Below the pieces are notes generated by a model, which worked only from the letters and a program-made list of their open reading frames with translations, did no database searches and was not told the DNA's origin. The position numbers and the translations under genes are program-made. A DNA stretch of 37,504 bases from assembly GCA_021228405.1 (NCBI GenBank), contig JAJQRF010000018.1, positions 1-37,504 on the forward strand, in the 5' to 3' direction. Positions 1 through 8,329 of the stretch are shown here, piece by piece. The first letter of the stretch is position 1. Each line of letters starts with the position of its first letter. This DNA is from Pyrinomonadaceae bacterium. Lineage in GTDB: Bacteria > Acidobacteriota > Blastocatellia > Pyrinomonadales > Pyrinomonadaceae.

Positions 1-96
1 GGGACGTGGTATCTGCTGAGATCGACGAGCGGATTTCAGGCACTGACGTTCGGAGCAAACAGCGACCTTCCCATCCAAAACGCTTTCGTTCAGTAA
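1..96 (+). CDS. C-terminal end of an FG-GAP/VCBS-like repeat protein (5' truncated by window edge)
   Basis: Reading from base 1 in frame gives 31 residues and a TAA at 94-96. The peptide contains GTWYLLRSTSGF and LTFGANSDLPI, the same pattern as the last repeat of the protein at 4224-6074 (GIWYRLRSTAGF, VSFGNSTDKPI). Both proteins end a few residues after the P-I dipeptide with an A-F pair near the terminus. It is therefore the tail of a paralogous secreted repeat protein whose body lies outside the window. A terminator follows at 110-136. Function beyond a calcium-binding surface or secreted repeat protein cannot be judged. Confidence 0.75.
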   Translation, partial: GTWYLLRSTSGFQALTFGANSDLPIQNAFVQ

Positions 97-109
97 ATTT
101 GAAATAAAA

Positions 110-136
110 AAGGATGTCGAAACAGACATCCTTTTC
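110..136 (+). terminator. Rho-independent terminator after the truncated repeat gene
   Basis: A perfect 9-bp inverted repeat AAGGATGTC (110-118) / GACATCCTT (125-133) encloses a 6-nt loop and is followed by CTTTTCTT. It lies 14 nt after the stop of the truncated gene and faces the convergent gene ending at 195, so it could serve both strands. Confidence 0.75.
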
Positions 137-194
137 TTATTGAACTATTCTTGATTTACAAAGGCTAATTTCATTGGTCAGAAAAAACCTGACG

Positions 195-944
195 TTATTT
201 AAATATTGCACCGAACACTTTTTTCAGCAATGCCGAACCGGTGCCGAGCGGGTCTTTGCGGATTTTCTTTTCCTCTTCGGCGACCATAAAAAACAAACCG
301 TCGAGAGCCTTTTGCGTCACGTAACCGTCGAGGTCGGTCGCATCCTTGCCGAGCAATTGAGCAGCGAATCCGGCTTTTCCGATCATATTTTTATAGCTTT
401 GCGTCACACCCGTTTTCGCCGTAAATTCTTCGACGATCGGGCGAAATTTGCCGCGCAGGGTTTCCTCGCTTTTTGAACGGAAATAAAGCGTCGCGGAATT
501 GTCCTGACCGCTGAAAAGAATCTTGCGCGCATCGTCGAAGGTCATTTGCCTGATCGCATCGACGAAAACATCGACGGCAACGGGAACGGCTTTTTCGGCG
601 GCGTGATTCATCGAACCGATAAACTCATCGACCGCTTTGCCCTGTCCCGCCAGGCGCAAGCCTTTTTCGATTTTCTGCAAAGTGCCCGGCAAGGGAATCT
701 TGACGCGTGCGTCGTCCAGAAAACCGTTTTCCCTGCCGAGCGTATCGACCGCAAAACGCACGCCTTTCGTTAAGGCTTCCTTCAAACCGCCGTTTATCTC
801 CGTGTCCGTCACGGTTTGCGTCGTAGTTTTCGTGGTCGTCGTTTTTTTCCTGGTCGTGGTTTTCTTTTTGGTTTGCCCGAACGTAACCGACAGGCTCAAC
901 AAAATAATGCCTGAAACGATTGAAATTTTTCTTAAATTAAACAT
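195..944 (-). CDS. DUF4197 domain-containing exported protein
   Basis: 249 aa. It has an N-terminal hydrophobic signal peptide (residues 1-23, ending SVTFGQ), then a Lys/Thr-rich low-complexity linker (about 25-45, KKTTTRKKTTTTKT). A domain of roughly 200 residues follows that resembles the DUF4197 family: GGLKEALTKGV, FLDDARVKIPLP, a MNHAAEKAVPVA segment and the ending GLFFMVAEEEKKIRKDP. The biochemical role of the family is unknown to me; the signal peptide puts it in the periplasm or outer membrane. A strong Shine-Dalgarno (AAAGGAGG on the minus strand, about 952-960) supports this start. It is the last gene of the accD-folC-gpmA block, 60 nt after gpmA, so it may be co-transcribed. Confidence is high for the gene and good for the family. 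Confidence 0.85.
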   Translation of the reverse strand: MFNLRKISIVSGIILLSLSVTFGQTKKKTTTRKKTTTTKTTTQTVTDTEINGGLKEALTKGVRFAVDTLGRENGFLDDARVKIPLPGTLQKIEKGLRLAGQGKAVDEFIGSMNHAAEKAVPVAVDVFVDAIRQMTFDDARKILFSGQDNSATLYFRSKSEETLRGKFRPIVEEFTAKTGVTQSYKNMIGKAGFAAQLLGKDATDLDGYVTQKALDGLFFMVAEEEKKIRKDPLGTGSALLKKVFGAIFK

Positions 945-1004
945 AGATTCTGCCTCCTTTCTTGCGCTAATCCGGGGGCGAATTAGTTTTTGAATTTAAT
1001 AAAA

Positions 1005-1751
1005 TTACTTCGATTTCCCTTGATTCGCAACCGCATCCTGCGCGGCTTTGATCGCTTCCTGATCGCCGAGATAATAACTTTTGACGGGTTTCATTTCGTC
1101 GTCGAATTCAAAGACGAGCGGAACGCCTGTCGGGATGTTGTATTTGATAATATCTTCATCCGAGATCGCGTCGAGATATTTCACCAAAGCGCGCAGTGAG
1201 TTGCCGTGTGCGGCGATGATGAGTTTTTTGCCCGCCTGTATTTTCGGGAAAATCTCGGTCTGAAAATAAGGCACGACGCGTTCGACGGTTTCCTTCAAGG
1301 CTTCGGCTTTCGGAAACTTTTCGGCTTCGATTCCTGCATAGCGCGGGTCGCGTCCGAGCCAGCGTTCGTCGGTTTCTTCCAAGAGCGTCGGCAGAACGTC
1401 GTAGCTTCTGCGCCAGATCAAAACCTGTTCTTCGCCGTATTGCGCGGCTGTTTCGGCTTTGTTCAAACCTTGCAGACCGCCGTAATGACGTTCGTTCAAA
1501 AGCCACGATTTCGTTTCGGGAATCCACATCAAATCCATTTCATCCAAAATTATCCAAAGCGTTCGGATGGCGCGTTTTAAAACGGAAGTGTAGGCTTCGT
1601 CAAATGTAAACCCTTCCTTTTTCAGCAGTTCGCCCGCCGCTTTTGCTTCAATGCGACCTTTTTCCGAAAGATCGACATCCTTCCAGCCCGTAAAACGGTT
1701 TTCCTTGTTCCATTCGCTTTCGCCGTGTCTTATCAATACCAGTTTTTGCAT
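1005..1751 (-). CDS. gpmA: 2,3-bisphosphoglycerate-dependent phosphoglycerate mutase
   Basis: 248 aa, the normal length for the cofactor-dependent enzyme that interconverts 3- and 2-phosphoglycerate in glycolysis and gluconeogenesis. The phosphohistidine motif [10 protein letters not shown] is at residues 6-15 (catalytic His9). [13 protein letters not shown] follows at 20-32, the substrate-binding [13 protein letters not shown] at 86-98 (acid catalyst Glu87), and the second histidine is in [13 protein letters not shown] (His182). All catalytic residues are present. The gene follows folC by about 30 nt on the same strand, which suggests one transcript with accD and folC. The intergenic stretch is AT-rich with no obvious Shine-Dalgarno sequence. 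Confidence 0.96.
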   Translation of the reverse strand: MQKLVLIRHGESEWNKENRFTGWKDVDLSEKGRIEAKAAGELLKKEGFTFDEAYTSVLKRAIRTLWIILDEMDLMWIPETKSWLLNERHYGGLQGLNKAETAAQYGEEQVLIWRRSYDVLPTLLEETDERWLGRDPRYAGIEAEKFPKAEALKETVERVVPYFQTEIFPKIQAGKKLIIAAHGNSLRALVKYLDAISDEDIIKYNIPTGVPLVFEFDDEMKPVKSYYLGDQEAIKAAQDAVANQGKSK

Positions 1752-1781
1752 AAAATTATTTTAGATTCAAAAATTCAGATT

Positions 1782-3077
1782 TCAAATTTCGGTTTTACTT
1801 TTTAATATTTTTTGTGCCTCGCCGACCAGATAAAGCGAACCCGTTACCAATTTCAACTCACTTTCGACTGAAATTTCTTCCGCTTTTATTAAAGCATCTG
1901 CGACCGTTTCGGTTTGAAAAACTTTGCCTTGAAAACCGGTCGGGACGAATCTTAAAATCTCTTCCGTTTCCATCGAACGCGGATTATCGGGTTTGGTCAG
2001 GATCAGTTTAGCGGTTTTGGCGAAAAGAATTTCGGCAATTTCGGTCAAATCCTTGTCGCGCATCGCGCCGAAGATCATCGTGATCGGCTTTTGATTAAAT
2101 TCTTCGAGATAATCGCGAAGAGCTTTTGCGCCCGAAATATTATGCGCACCGTCAAACAAAAATCCGTTCCGATATTCGAGCCGTCCGCGATGTTTAGCGG
2201 TTTCAATTCCGGTTAAAATGTTTTCCTTCGTAACCTTAAATCCATAATCTCTCAAACTTTCGGCAATTAATATAGCCAGATTCGCATTCTGCAATTGATG
2301 CCGACCGAGCATATTCATTTCCACCTGGTAATCGGTCAGAGGCGTTTTGAAGTTTACACAAAGAAAACCGCCTAAATCTTCGATCTCTATGACCTGCGGT
2401 TTCGACCGGATCGCTTCGACCCCGACTTTGCGGCATTTTCCGTAAATGACCTTTTCGGCTTCGCTCTTCTGTTCCGCCGCGAAAACCTTCGTATCGGCAC
2501 GAATGATCGCCGCTTTTTCCGCCGCGATTTCGCTGATCGTGTCGCCTAAAATCCGTTGGTGATCGAGATCGACCGGCGTGATTGCAACGATTTCGGCGTT
2601 TGCCGCCGTCGTCGCGTCGAACCTTCCGCCCAATCCCGTTTCCAAGATCGCTATTTCAACCTTAGCTTCGGCAAATGCCAGCAACGCGATTGCCGTTACC
2701 TGCTCAAAATAAGTCGGAACGGTTTCAAGATTGCCGTTTTCGACTAGTTTTTCGCTTGTTTCGCGGATTTTTGTCGCCAAACGTGCAAATCCTTTTTCAG
2801 AAATTTCGTCCCCGTTGATGCGAACTCTTTCGGTCACGGAGATGAGATGCGGCGAAACCGTCGCGCCGACTGCGATTCCCGCCTGAACGCAAACGGATTC
2901 GAGAAAAGCGACCGTCGAACCTTTCCCGTTCGTTCCTGCAATCTGAACCTTCAAATATTGTTTTTCGGGATTTTCGAGCGCAGTAAGCAATGTGCGGATA
3001 TTTTCCAATCCGAGCTTCATCGCCAAAACTTCATTGCCCAAGCCGTAAAGATAGTTTTGAGATTCTTCAAAATTCAT
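1782..3077 (-). CDS. folC: Bifunctional folylpolyglutamate synthase / dihydrofolate synthase
   Basis: 431 aa from the ATG at 3077. A TTG codon directly upstream (3080) would add one residue and is less likely. Mur-ligase-superfamily enzyme that adds glutamate to dihydropteroate and to folates, using ATP, in the cytoplasm. The P-loop GTNGKGST lies at about residues 48-55. The FolC signature SPHLISVTERVRINGDEIS follows near 78-96, then ETGLGGRFDATTAA (about 146-159) and the C-terminal-domain motif DGAHNISGAKAL (about 309-320). It lies downstream of accD; accD-folC adjacency is a common bacterial arrangement. Length and motifs are complete. Confidence 0.95.
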   Translation of the reverse strand: MNFEESQNYLYGLGNEVLAMKLGLENIRTLLTALENPEKQYLKVQIAGTNGKGSTVAFLESVCVQAGIAVGATVSPHLISVTERVRINGDEISEKGFARLATKIRETSEKLVENGNLETVPTYFEQVTAIALLAFAEAKVEIAILETGLGGRFDATTAANAEIVAITPVDLDHQRILGDTISEIAAEKAAIIRADTKVFAAEQKSEAEKVIYGKCRKVGVEAIRSKPQVIEIEDLGGFLCVNFKTPLTDYQVEMNMLGRHQLQNANLAILIAESLRDYGFKVTKENILTGIETAKHRGRLEYRNGFLFDGAHNISGAKALRDYLEEFNQKPITMIFGAMRDKDLTEIAEILFAKTAKLILTKPDNPRSMETEEILRFVPTGFQGKVFQTETVADALIKAEEISVESELKLVTGSLYLVGEAQKILKSKTEI

Positions 3078-3125
3078 CAATTGGAGAAGTAAAATTTTAG
3101 TATTCGGAACACACGGCTCGGAACT

Positions 3126-3995
3126 TTACCTTCTCGATTTTTCGTCGTGCATCATAAAATTCAGCAGACGAATAACCGTGTCGCGCATTTCGCGGCGGTC
3201 AACGACCATATCGAGCATTCCGTGTTCGAGCAGAAATTCCGAACGCTGAAAGCCTTTCGGCAGTTTTTGACGAATCGTTTGTTCGATCACGCGCGGTCCG
3301 GCAAACCCGATCAAGGCTTTCGGTTCGCCGATATTTATATCGCCGAGCATCGCAAAACTTGCCGTTACGCCGCCCGTCGTCGGATCGGTCAGAATGGAAA
3401 TATACGGCAAACCTGCCTGGTGAAGCTGTGCGAGTGCGGCGGAAATTTTTGCCATCTGCATTAATGAAAGCGTTCCTTCCTGCATCCGCGCTCCGCCCGA
3501 AGCGGCAAAGATGACGACCGCGCCGTTCGTTTTTTTGGCGCGCTCGATCAACCGCGTGATCTTTTCACCGACCGCCGAACCCATCGAACCGCCGATAAAC
3601 GACATATCCATCGCGCCGGCATAAACCGGATGTCCGCCGACCTTGCCTTTTCCCGAAACGATCGCTTCAGGCAAACCGGAAGATTTTTTGGCGGCTTCGA
3701 TGCGTTCGATATACGGTTTCGTATCGACAAAGCGGAGTGGATCGGTCGAGGTTACTTCTTCATCGAGCTTTTCATAATCGCCGTTGTCGAAAAGCGTATC
3801 GAGCCGCTCCCGCGCACCGAACCGAAAATGATAAGCACAATGTGTGCAAACCTGTAACGATTCCTTTAATTCCCTTTTGTATAGCGCACTGTCGCACTCG
3901 GGACATTTTACAAAAATCCCTTCGGTTTTGACCTTGCGTTCTTCTTCGTTAGATTGCTCTTCGATTTTTGGTTTCTTTCTACTAAACCAAGACAT
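3126..3995 (-). CDS. accD: Acetyl-CoA carboxylase, carboxyltransferase subunit beta
   Basis: 289 aa, standard length. AccD pairs with AccA to transfer CO2 from biotin on AccB to acetyl-CoA, giving malonyl-CoA for fatty acid synthesis. The N-terminal zinc ribbon is intact: Cys31-x2-Cys34 and Cys50-x2-Cys53 (KCPECDSALYK, VCTHCAYHFRFG). The crotonase-fold body carries GSMGSAVGEKITR, FAASGGARMQEGTLSLMQMAK, TDPTTGGVTASFAMLGDI and IGFAGPRVIEQTI. It is the first gene of the minus-strand block and is divergent from the secreted protein at 4224. A candidate promoter lies at 4054-4081. Confidence 0.97.
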   Translation of the reverse strand: MSWFSRKKPKIEEQSNEEERKVKTEGIFVKCPECDSALYKRELKESLQVCTHCAYHFRFGARERLDTLFDNGDYEKLDEEVTSTDPLRFVDTKPYIERIEAAKKSSGLPEAIVSGKGKVGGHPVYAGAMDMSFIGGSMGSAVGEKITRLIERAKKTNGAVVIFAASGGARMQEGTLSLMQMAKISAALAQLHQAGLPYISILTDPTTGGVTASFAMLGDINIGEPKALIGFAGPRVIEQTIRQKLPKGFQRSEFLLEHGMLDMVVDRREMRDTVIRLLNFMMHDEKSRR

Positions 3996-4053
3996 AAATT
4001 TTATATTTGCGAATATTGGAAAATAATGGATTAGCTTAACACAAGCAAAAAAG

Positions 4054-4081
4054 AGGTTAAAGCAGACAGAACGCTTGTCAA
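4054..4081 (-). promoter_or_regulatory. Candidate sigma-70-type promoter of accD
   Basis: On the minus strand a perfect TTGACA (plus-strand 4076-4081) is separated by 16 nt from TAACCT (4054-4059), about 60 nt upstream of the accD start. The -35 is ideal and the -10 only fair, so this is a prediction. Confidence 0.4.
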
Positions 4082-4223
4082 AAATATGCGTTTTTCAGCG
4101 GCACGTATTTTTCGGAATTTCACTTTCATTTCCACTTCCCGGTCAGGATTGTGAGCCGCTTGAATTTATGTTAGATTCAGAAACGATTTCAATATTTCAA
4201 ACTTTCTTTTTTCCGAGGTTCCG

Positions 4224-6074
4224 ATGCCAAAATCTGTCTTTTTCTACCTTTTAATTCTTTTTTTATTTTCAATCAATAATTTTGCCGCTATCAAAACCTG
4301 GGACGGCGGCGGCGGCGATAACAACTGGACGACCGCCGCCAACTGGGTCGGCGATACCGCGCCAGCCGCAAATGACGACCTGGTTTTCCCCGCCGCCGCC
4401 GCACAACAATCGAACAATAACAATTTTTTTATTTTAACGGCATTTCGTTCGATCACTTACGAAGGCGGTGCTTACACCGTCAGCGGAAACCCGTTTCGCC
4501 TAACGAACGGCTTGACCGTCAGCGGCGGCACGCAGACCATTAACACGGCAATTTCATTGACAGGTGCGCAAACGTTCAATTTTGCGCAAACGTCTTTAAC
4601 GACCATCGCGGTTTTGTCTGTTTCAAGCGGCGGCTTGATCTTCGACGGCGACGGAAACGGCGGAATCGGTTTGATCTCGGGTTCGGGCGGTTTGACGAAA
4701 AACGGACTCGGCGCGGTTTTGCTCGCTTCATCATCGGGTTTTACGGGTTCGATCACGCACAACAGCGGAATTTTCGCAGTGGATGCCAATATTCCGAACA
4801 GTGCCGTCACGATCAACGCCGGAACGATCGGCGGAACCGAGCTCGGTTTCAGCGGATTCGGCGGAACGGGAACGGTCGGGACAGTCAACGTCACGCAGGG
4901 AGTTTTGAGCGCGGGAACGCTGACTTCGCCGACGGGAATTTTGAACACGGGAAATTTAACTTTCACCTCAAACGGCAATTTAGCCATCAAGATCGGCGGC
5001 ACAACGGCGGGAACGGGCGGTTACGATCAGATAAATGTCGCGGGAACGGTGACTTTAAATAATGCACGGCTTGCGCCCATCCCTTGGAACAATTTCCAAA
5101 CATCGATCGGCGATTCGTTCACGGTTTTGCGAAACGACGGCGCGGACGCGATCAACGGAACGTTTCTCAATGCGCCCGAAGGTGCGGTATTCGGCGGCGC
5201 GCTCAACACGGCTTTCCGCATTACCTATCAAGGCGGCGACGGAAACGACATCGTCATTTCCCGCGTCAATCTCGCCGATTTCGATTTTGACGGCGACGGG
5301 AAAGCAGATGTTGCGGTTTTCCGTCCGTCAAACGGTGTCTGGTATCAATTTTTGAGTTCAAACAATTCCATTTCCGCGCCCGCATTCGGGCTTTCGACCG
5401 ATAAGTTGGTTCCTGCCGATTACGACGGCGACACGAAAACCGACGTTGCCGTTTTCCGTGACGGCGTTTGGTATTATCTGAAAAGTTCGGACAACAGCTT
5501 CGCGTTTATATCGTTCGGAACGGCGGGCGACATTCCCGTGTCGAACGATTTCGACGGCGACGGACGCGCCGATTTTGCGGTTTTCAGACCGTCGAACGGA
5601 AATTGGTATCAACTGCGAAGCCTCGGAAATCAAGTCTTTACCGCGCCTTTCGGACAAAACGGCGATCTTCCGCAAATTGGCGATTTCGACGGCGACGGTT
5701 TCGGCGATCTGTCGGTTTATCGAAACGGAAACTGGTATTTTACCTTGAGCGCGGACAATTCGTTTTCGGCGGTTGCCTTCGGAAATGCGACCGACAAACC
5801 CGTTCCTGCCGATTACGACGGCGACGGAAAAACCGATGTCGCGGTTTATCGGGACGGAAATTGGTATATTTTGAATTCTGCGAGCGGATTTTCAGCCGTC
5901 GCATTCGGGATTGCGACCGATATTCCCGTTCCTGCCGACTACGACGGGGATGGAAAAGCGGACGTGGCTGTTTATCGAAACGGAATCTGGTATCGGCTCC
6001 GTTCGACCGCCGGTTTCGACGCGGTCAGTTTCGGAAACTCGACCGATAAACCGATTCCCGGCGCGTTTCAATAA
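4224..6074 (+). CDS. Secreted autotransporter-strand / FG-GAP (VCBS-like) repeat protein
   Basis: 616 aa. It has a signal peptide (1-21). The N-terminal half begins KTWDGGGGDNNWTTAANW, the usual start of the autotransporter-associated beta-strand (PATR-like) Gly/Thr/Asn-rich region, and continues to about residue 345. The rest (about 351-616) is six repeats of roughly 44 residues built on D-[FY]-DGDGK-x-DVAV-[FY]-R followed by NWY/VWY, i.e. FG-GAP/VCBS-like blades with DxDxDG calcium loops. The C-terminus ends PIPGAFQ, like the truncated paralog at 1-96. Probably exported; a role in surface binding or adhesion is only a family-level guess. No catalytic motif is visible. Base composition is GC-rich with many GGCGGAACG runs from the repeat structure. 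It is followed by a palindromic element at 6083-6154. Confidence 0.85.
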   Translation: MPKSVFFYLLILFLFSINNFAAIKTWDGGGGDNNWTTAANWVGDTAPAANDDLVFPAAAAQQSNNNNFFILTAFRSITYEGGAYTVSGNPFRLTNGLTVSGGTQTINTAISLTGAQTFNFAQTSLTTIAVLSVSSGGLIFDGDGNGGIGLISGSGGLTKNGLGAVLLASSSGFTGSITHNSGIFAVDANIPNSAVTINAGTIGGTELGFSGFGGTGTVGTVNVTQGVLSAGTLTSPTGILNTGNLTFTSNGNLAIKIGGTTAGTGGYDQINVAGTVTLNNARLAPIPWNNFQTSIGDSFTVLRNDGADAINGTFLNAPEGAVFGGALNTAFRITYQGGDGNDIVISRVNLADFDFDGDGKADVAVFRPSNGVWYQFLSSNNSISAPAFGLSTDKLVPADYDGDTKTDVAVFRDGVWYYLKSSDNSFAFISFGTAGDIPVSNDFDGDGRADFAVFRPSNGNWYQLRSLGNQVFTAPFGQNGDLPQIGDFDGDGFGDLSVYRNGNWYFTLSADNSFSAVAFGNATDKPVPADYDGDGKTDVAVYRDGNWYILNSASGFSAVAFGIATDIPVPADYDGDGKADVAVYRNGIWYRLRSTAGFDAVSFGNSTDKPIPGAFQ

Positions 6075-6082
6075 AAATTCAG

Positions 6083-6154
6083 AGCCGCGAAAAGTCACAG
6101 AAAAAACGAAAATACGAAAAGGATTTTTTGTGACTTTTGTGACTTCTCGCGGCT
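6083..6154. repeat. Palindromic intergenic element, probable bidirectional terminator
   Basis: AGCCGCGAAAAGTCAC (6083-6098) and GTGACTTCTCGCGGCT (6139-6154) are inverted copies with one mismatch. The interior is purine-rich on the left (AAACGAAAATACGAAAAGG) and pyrimidine-rich on the right (TTTTTTGTGACTTTTGTGAC), so the whole 72 bp can fold into a long hairpin. It fills the gap between convergent stop codons at 6074 and 6160. A related element lies at 14427-14503, also between convergent genes. Confidence 0.75.
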
Positions 6155-6159
6155 ATTTT

Positions 6160-6924
6160 TTATTTTAAAATGTCGCTCATTTCATCGTGAATCAATCCGT
6201 TCGAGGCAAGAATCGGCGGACTGTAAATGCTGAAAGGCGAATTGTCGTAGTAAGTTACTTTTCCGCCCGCTTCTTCGATCAATAATTTCCCTGCCGCTAC
6301 GTCCCAGGGGTTCAAACCTTCTTCCCAGAAGCCGTCGAAACGTCCGCAAGCGACATATGCCATATCAATTGCTGCCGAACCGTCGCGCCGGACTCCGCGC
6401 GAAAAAAGCAGGAAATCCGTCAAATGACGCGCAAAATTTTCTTTTTCCTTGAAATTGTATGGAAAGCCCGTCACGAGCAAAGATTCGCTCAGTTTTTCGG
6501 TTTCCGAAACGTAAATTCGTCGATTATTCAAAAACGCGCCGTTTCCCTTTTCGGCGGAAAACATCTCGTTGCGCGTCGGGTCGAAAGTGACGGCGACGAC
6601 GATCTCGCCTTCGTGTTCGAGCGCGATGTTTACGCAAAAAGCCGGATAACCGTGCGCAAAATTTGTCGTTCCGTCGAGCGGGTCGATGATCCATTTCCAC
6701 GTATTTTCGCCGCCGATGACGACCGCTTCACCCGATTCTTCGGCTAAGATCGAATGTTTCGGATAATGACTTTTGATACGTTCGATAATCAGTTTTTCCG
6801 AGGCAAGATCGGCTTCAGTGACAAGATTTATGTCGCCTTTTTTGGAAATATTTATTTTCCGTCCGTATTTTTCAAGCAGGATTTGTCCGGCATCGCGCGC
6901 CGTTTCCATTGCAAAATTAAGCAT
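6160..6924 (-). CDS. Inositol monophosphatase family protein (SuhB-like)
   Basis: 254 aa from the ATG at 6924; a TTG at 6930 would add two residues. Mg2+-dependent phosphatase fold of the IMPase/SuhB/FBPase family. Metal ligands are visible: the Glu pair in ILAEESGEA (residues 59-67), IIDPLDGTTNFAHGYP (79-94, Asp81 and Asp84), and the C-terminal NPWDVAAGKLLIEEAGG with the last metal-binding Asp. The substrate could be myo-inositol-1-phosphate or another small sugar phosphate; sequence alone does not settle this. A terminator at 6958-6994 separates it from the upstream esterase gene, so it probably has its own promoter. Confidence 0.93.
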   Translation of the reverse strand: MLNFAMETARDAGQILLEKYGRKINISKKGDINLVTEADLASEKLIIERIKSHYPKHSILAEESGEAVVIGGENTWKWIIDPLDGTTNFAHGYPAFCVNIALEHEGEIVVAVTFDPTRNEMFSAEKGNGAFLNNRRIYVSETEKLSESLLVTGFPYNFKEKENFARHLTDFLLFSRGVRRDGSAAIDMAYVACGRFDGFWEEGLNPWDVAAGKLLIEEAGGKVTYYDNSPFSIYSPPILASNGLIHDEMSDILK

Positions 6925-6957
6925 ATTCAAAGTTTAAAAGATAATTCGGAAAAGATG

Positions 6958-6994
6958 AAAAGCAGGAGTCGAAATTTTTCAAGCTCCTGCTTTT
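6958..6994 (-). terminator. Terminator hairpin between the esterase and IMPase genes
   Basis: AAAAGCAGGAG-type stem (about 6958-6968) pairs with CTCCTGCTTTT (6984-6994) across a 15-nt AT-rich loop. On the minus strand it follows the esterase stop by about 20 nt; the downstream T stretch is short (TTT). Confidence 0.6.
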
Positions 6995-7015
6995 ATTCTT
7001 TTGTGCAAAACGCGA

Positions 7016-7915
7016 TTATTTGGCGGCGGCTTGCGAAATATTCATAAACCGTTCGCTCAATTCGAGAAATTCCTGAATCTGCGAATCCCAAAACTTCCAA
7101 TCGTGTTTGCCCGGAAGTTGACGAAATTCGTGCGGGATTTTCTTTTCGATCAAAATCGCTTGAAAATCACGGTTATTTTGAATTAAAAAATCTTCCGTTC
7201 CGCAATCGAGATACAGAAACGGCAATTCCCTGACCTTTTCGGGCGTGATTTCCTTAGCAAACCTGTAAATGTCGTTGTCCTTGCGCGTTTGGCTGTCGTC
7301 GTCGCCGAAAGTGCTCGTGACCGAATCGACCAAAGCCTTCCAACCGCTGTTTCCGAGCGTTTTCACACTCCACGAGTTTGCCGGAAGCGCGCCGCTGAAG
7401 CTTCCCGCCAAAACGAACATCTGCGGATATTTCATCCCGAATTTCAAGGAACCGTAACCGCCCATCGAAAGTCCGGCGATTGCCCGATGATTGCGGTCGG
7501 TCAGCGCGCGGTAATTTTTCTCGACTTCGGGAATCAGTTCCCTGATGATATAGCTTTCGTATTTATCGGTCGGAACGGTCGCGCTGTCGGTATACCAGCC
7601 GTCATTGCCTTCGGGCGTAACGATGATGTAATTGTATCGCGCCGCGTATTCGGCTAATTTCGTGTTGTTCGTCCAATTATCGAAATGTCCCGTCAAACCG
7701 TGTAAAAGATAGATTACAGGATAACGTTTGTCTTTCGCTTTTTCGTAATCGACCGGCAAAACGACGCGGTAAGGCATTTCCCGCGCCATCAATTTGCTGT
7801 TCAATTTTACATTTTGAACACTTGTCTTTTGCGCATAGATCGGCACAAAGGTCACTGCAAAAAGCAGCAACAACCAAGATATTCGCGTCGTTTGAAACTT
7901 TTTTAGTTGTATCAT
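7016..7915 (-). CDS. Secreted alpha/beta-hydrolase, esterase D/tributyrin-esterase family
   Basis: 299 aa. It has an N-terminal signal sequence (hydrophobic core WLLLLFAVTFVPIYA, residues 14-28). The hydrolase domain shows YLLHGLTGHFDNW (69-81, oxyanion-loop region) and the nucleophile elbow GLSMGG (Ser150). Asp242 in CGTEDFLIQ and His271 in GKHDWKFWDSQ complete a plausible Ser-Asp-His triad. The pattern fits the Pfam esterase (PF00756) family, which includes S-formylglutathione hydrolase, antigen 85 and secreted carboxylesterases; the signal peptide argues against a cytosolic formaldehyde role. Only 9 nt separate it from the zinc-ribbon gene upstream, so the two are likely co-transcribed. 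Substrate unknown. Confidence 0.9.
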   Translation of the reverse strand: MIQLKKFQTTRISWLLLLFAVTFVPIYAQKTSVQNVKLNSKLMAREMPYRVVLPVDYEKAKDKRYPVIYLLHGLTGHFDNWTNNTKLAEYAARYNYIIVTPEGNDGWYTDSATVPTDKYESYIIRELIPEVEKNYRALTDRNHRAIAGLSMGGYGSLKFGMKYPQMFVLAGSFSGALPANSWSVKTLGNSGWKALVDSVTSTFGDDDSQTRKDNDIYRFAKEITPEKVRELPFLYLDCGTEDFLIQNNRDFQAILIEKKIPHEFRQLPGKHDWKFWDSQIQEFLELSERFMNISQAAAK

Positions 7916-7924
7916 TTCAATCTC

Positions 7925-8212
7925 TTAACCGAAAAGTTTGCCGAACCAGCCGCTTGAATCTTTGTGTGTGACCTGCGCCAGTTCGCCTGCGTCGAGCCAG
8001 ACTCCGTGACATTTGTTGCAGACATCGATCTTGATATTTTCGTAATCGGTTTCAAACAAAACTCCATCGCACTTCGGGCATTGCACGGCGGTTTCTTTGG
8101 AAGTTTCTTCACCTAGTTTTTCCTTCATCTTTTGGAGCAGTTCTTGCTCCCTGCGGCGAAAATATTCGTCTTCAAGTGCGCGTCCGCGGTCATCTAATGT
8201 AATTTCAGGCAT
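7925..8212 (-). CDS. Small zinc-ribbon (zf-TFIIB-type) protein
   Basis: 95 aa. An N-terminal charged helix (about 10-35) is followed by a zinc ribbon with Cys45-x2-Cys48 and Cys65-x2-Cys68 in CPKCDGVL and CNKCHGVWLDAGEL. The C-W/V-L-D-x-GEL signature is that of the zf-TFIIB (PF13453) family found as small stand-alone bacterial proteins. Function unknown; metal binding is the only safe statement. A Shine-Dalgarno GGAGAAA precedes the ATG by about 8 nt. It ends 9 nt before the esterase start. Confidence 0.85.
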   Translation of the reverse strand: MPEITLDDRGRALEDEYFRRREQELLQKMKEKLGEETSKETAVQCPKCDGVLFETDYENIKIDVCNKCHGVWLDAGELAQVTHKDSSGWFGKLFG

Positions 8213-8329
8213 AAAATTATTTCTCCGTTAAATTATTAATACTTCCTGCAAGTAAAAAATTAACAGACTGTTGCTCAAGTTTCAAAATTCATTGTTTGAA
8301 ACTGACCGTTCATTTGAGTTATTCGGATC

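Noticed and set aside
4472-5002. 176-aa minus-strand Pro/Val-rich frame opposite the FG-GAP gene
   Set aside because: Mirror of the Gly/Thr-rich repeat coding on the plus strand; no start signal or family pattern.
5468-6049. 193-aa Arg-rich plus-strand frame
   Set aside because: Frame-shifted reading of the FG-GAP repeats (CGA/CGG codons from GACGGCGACGG); no independent support.
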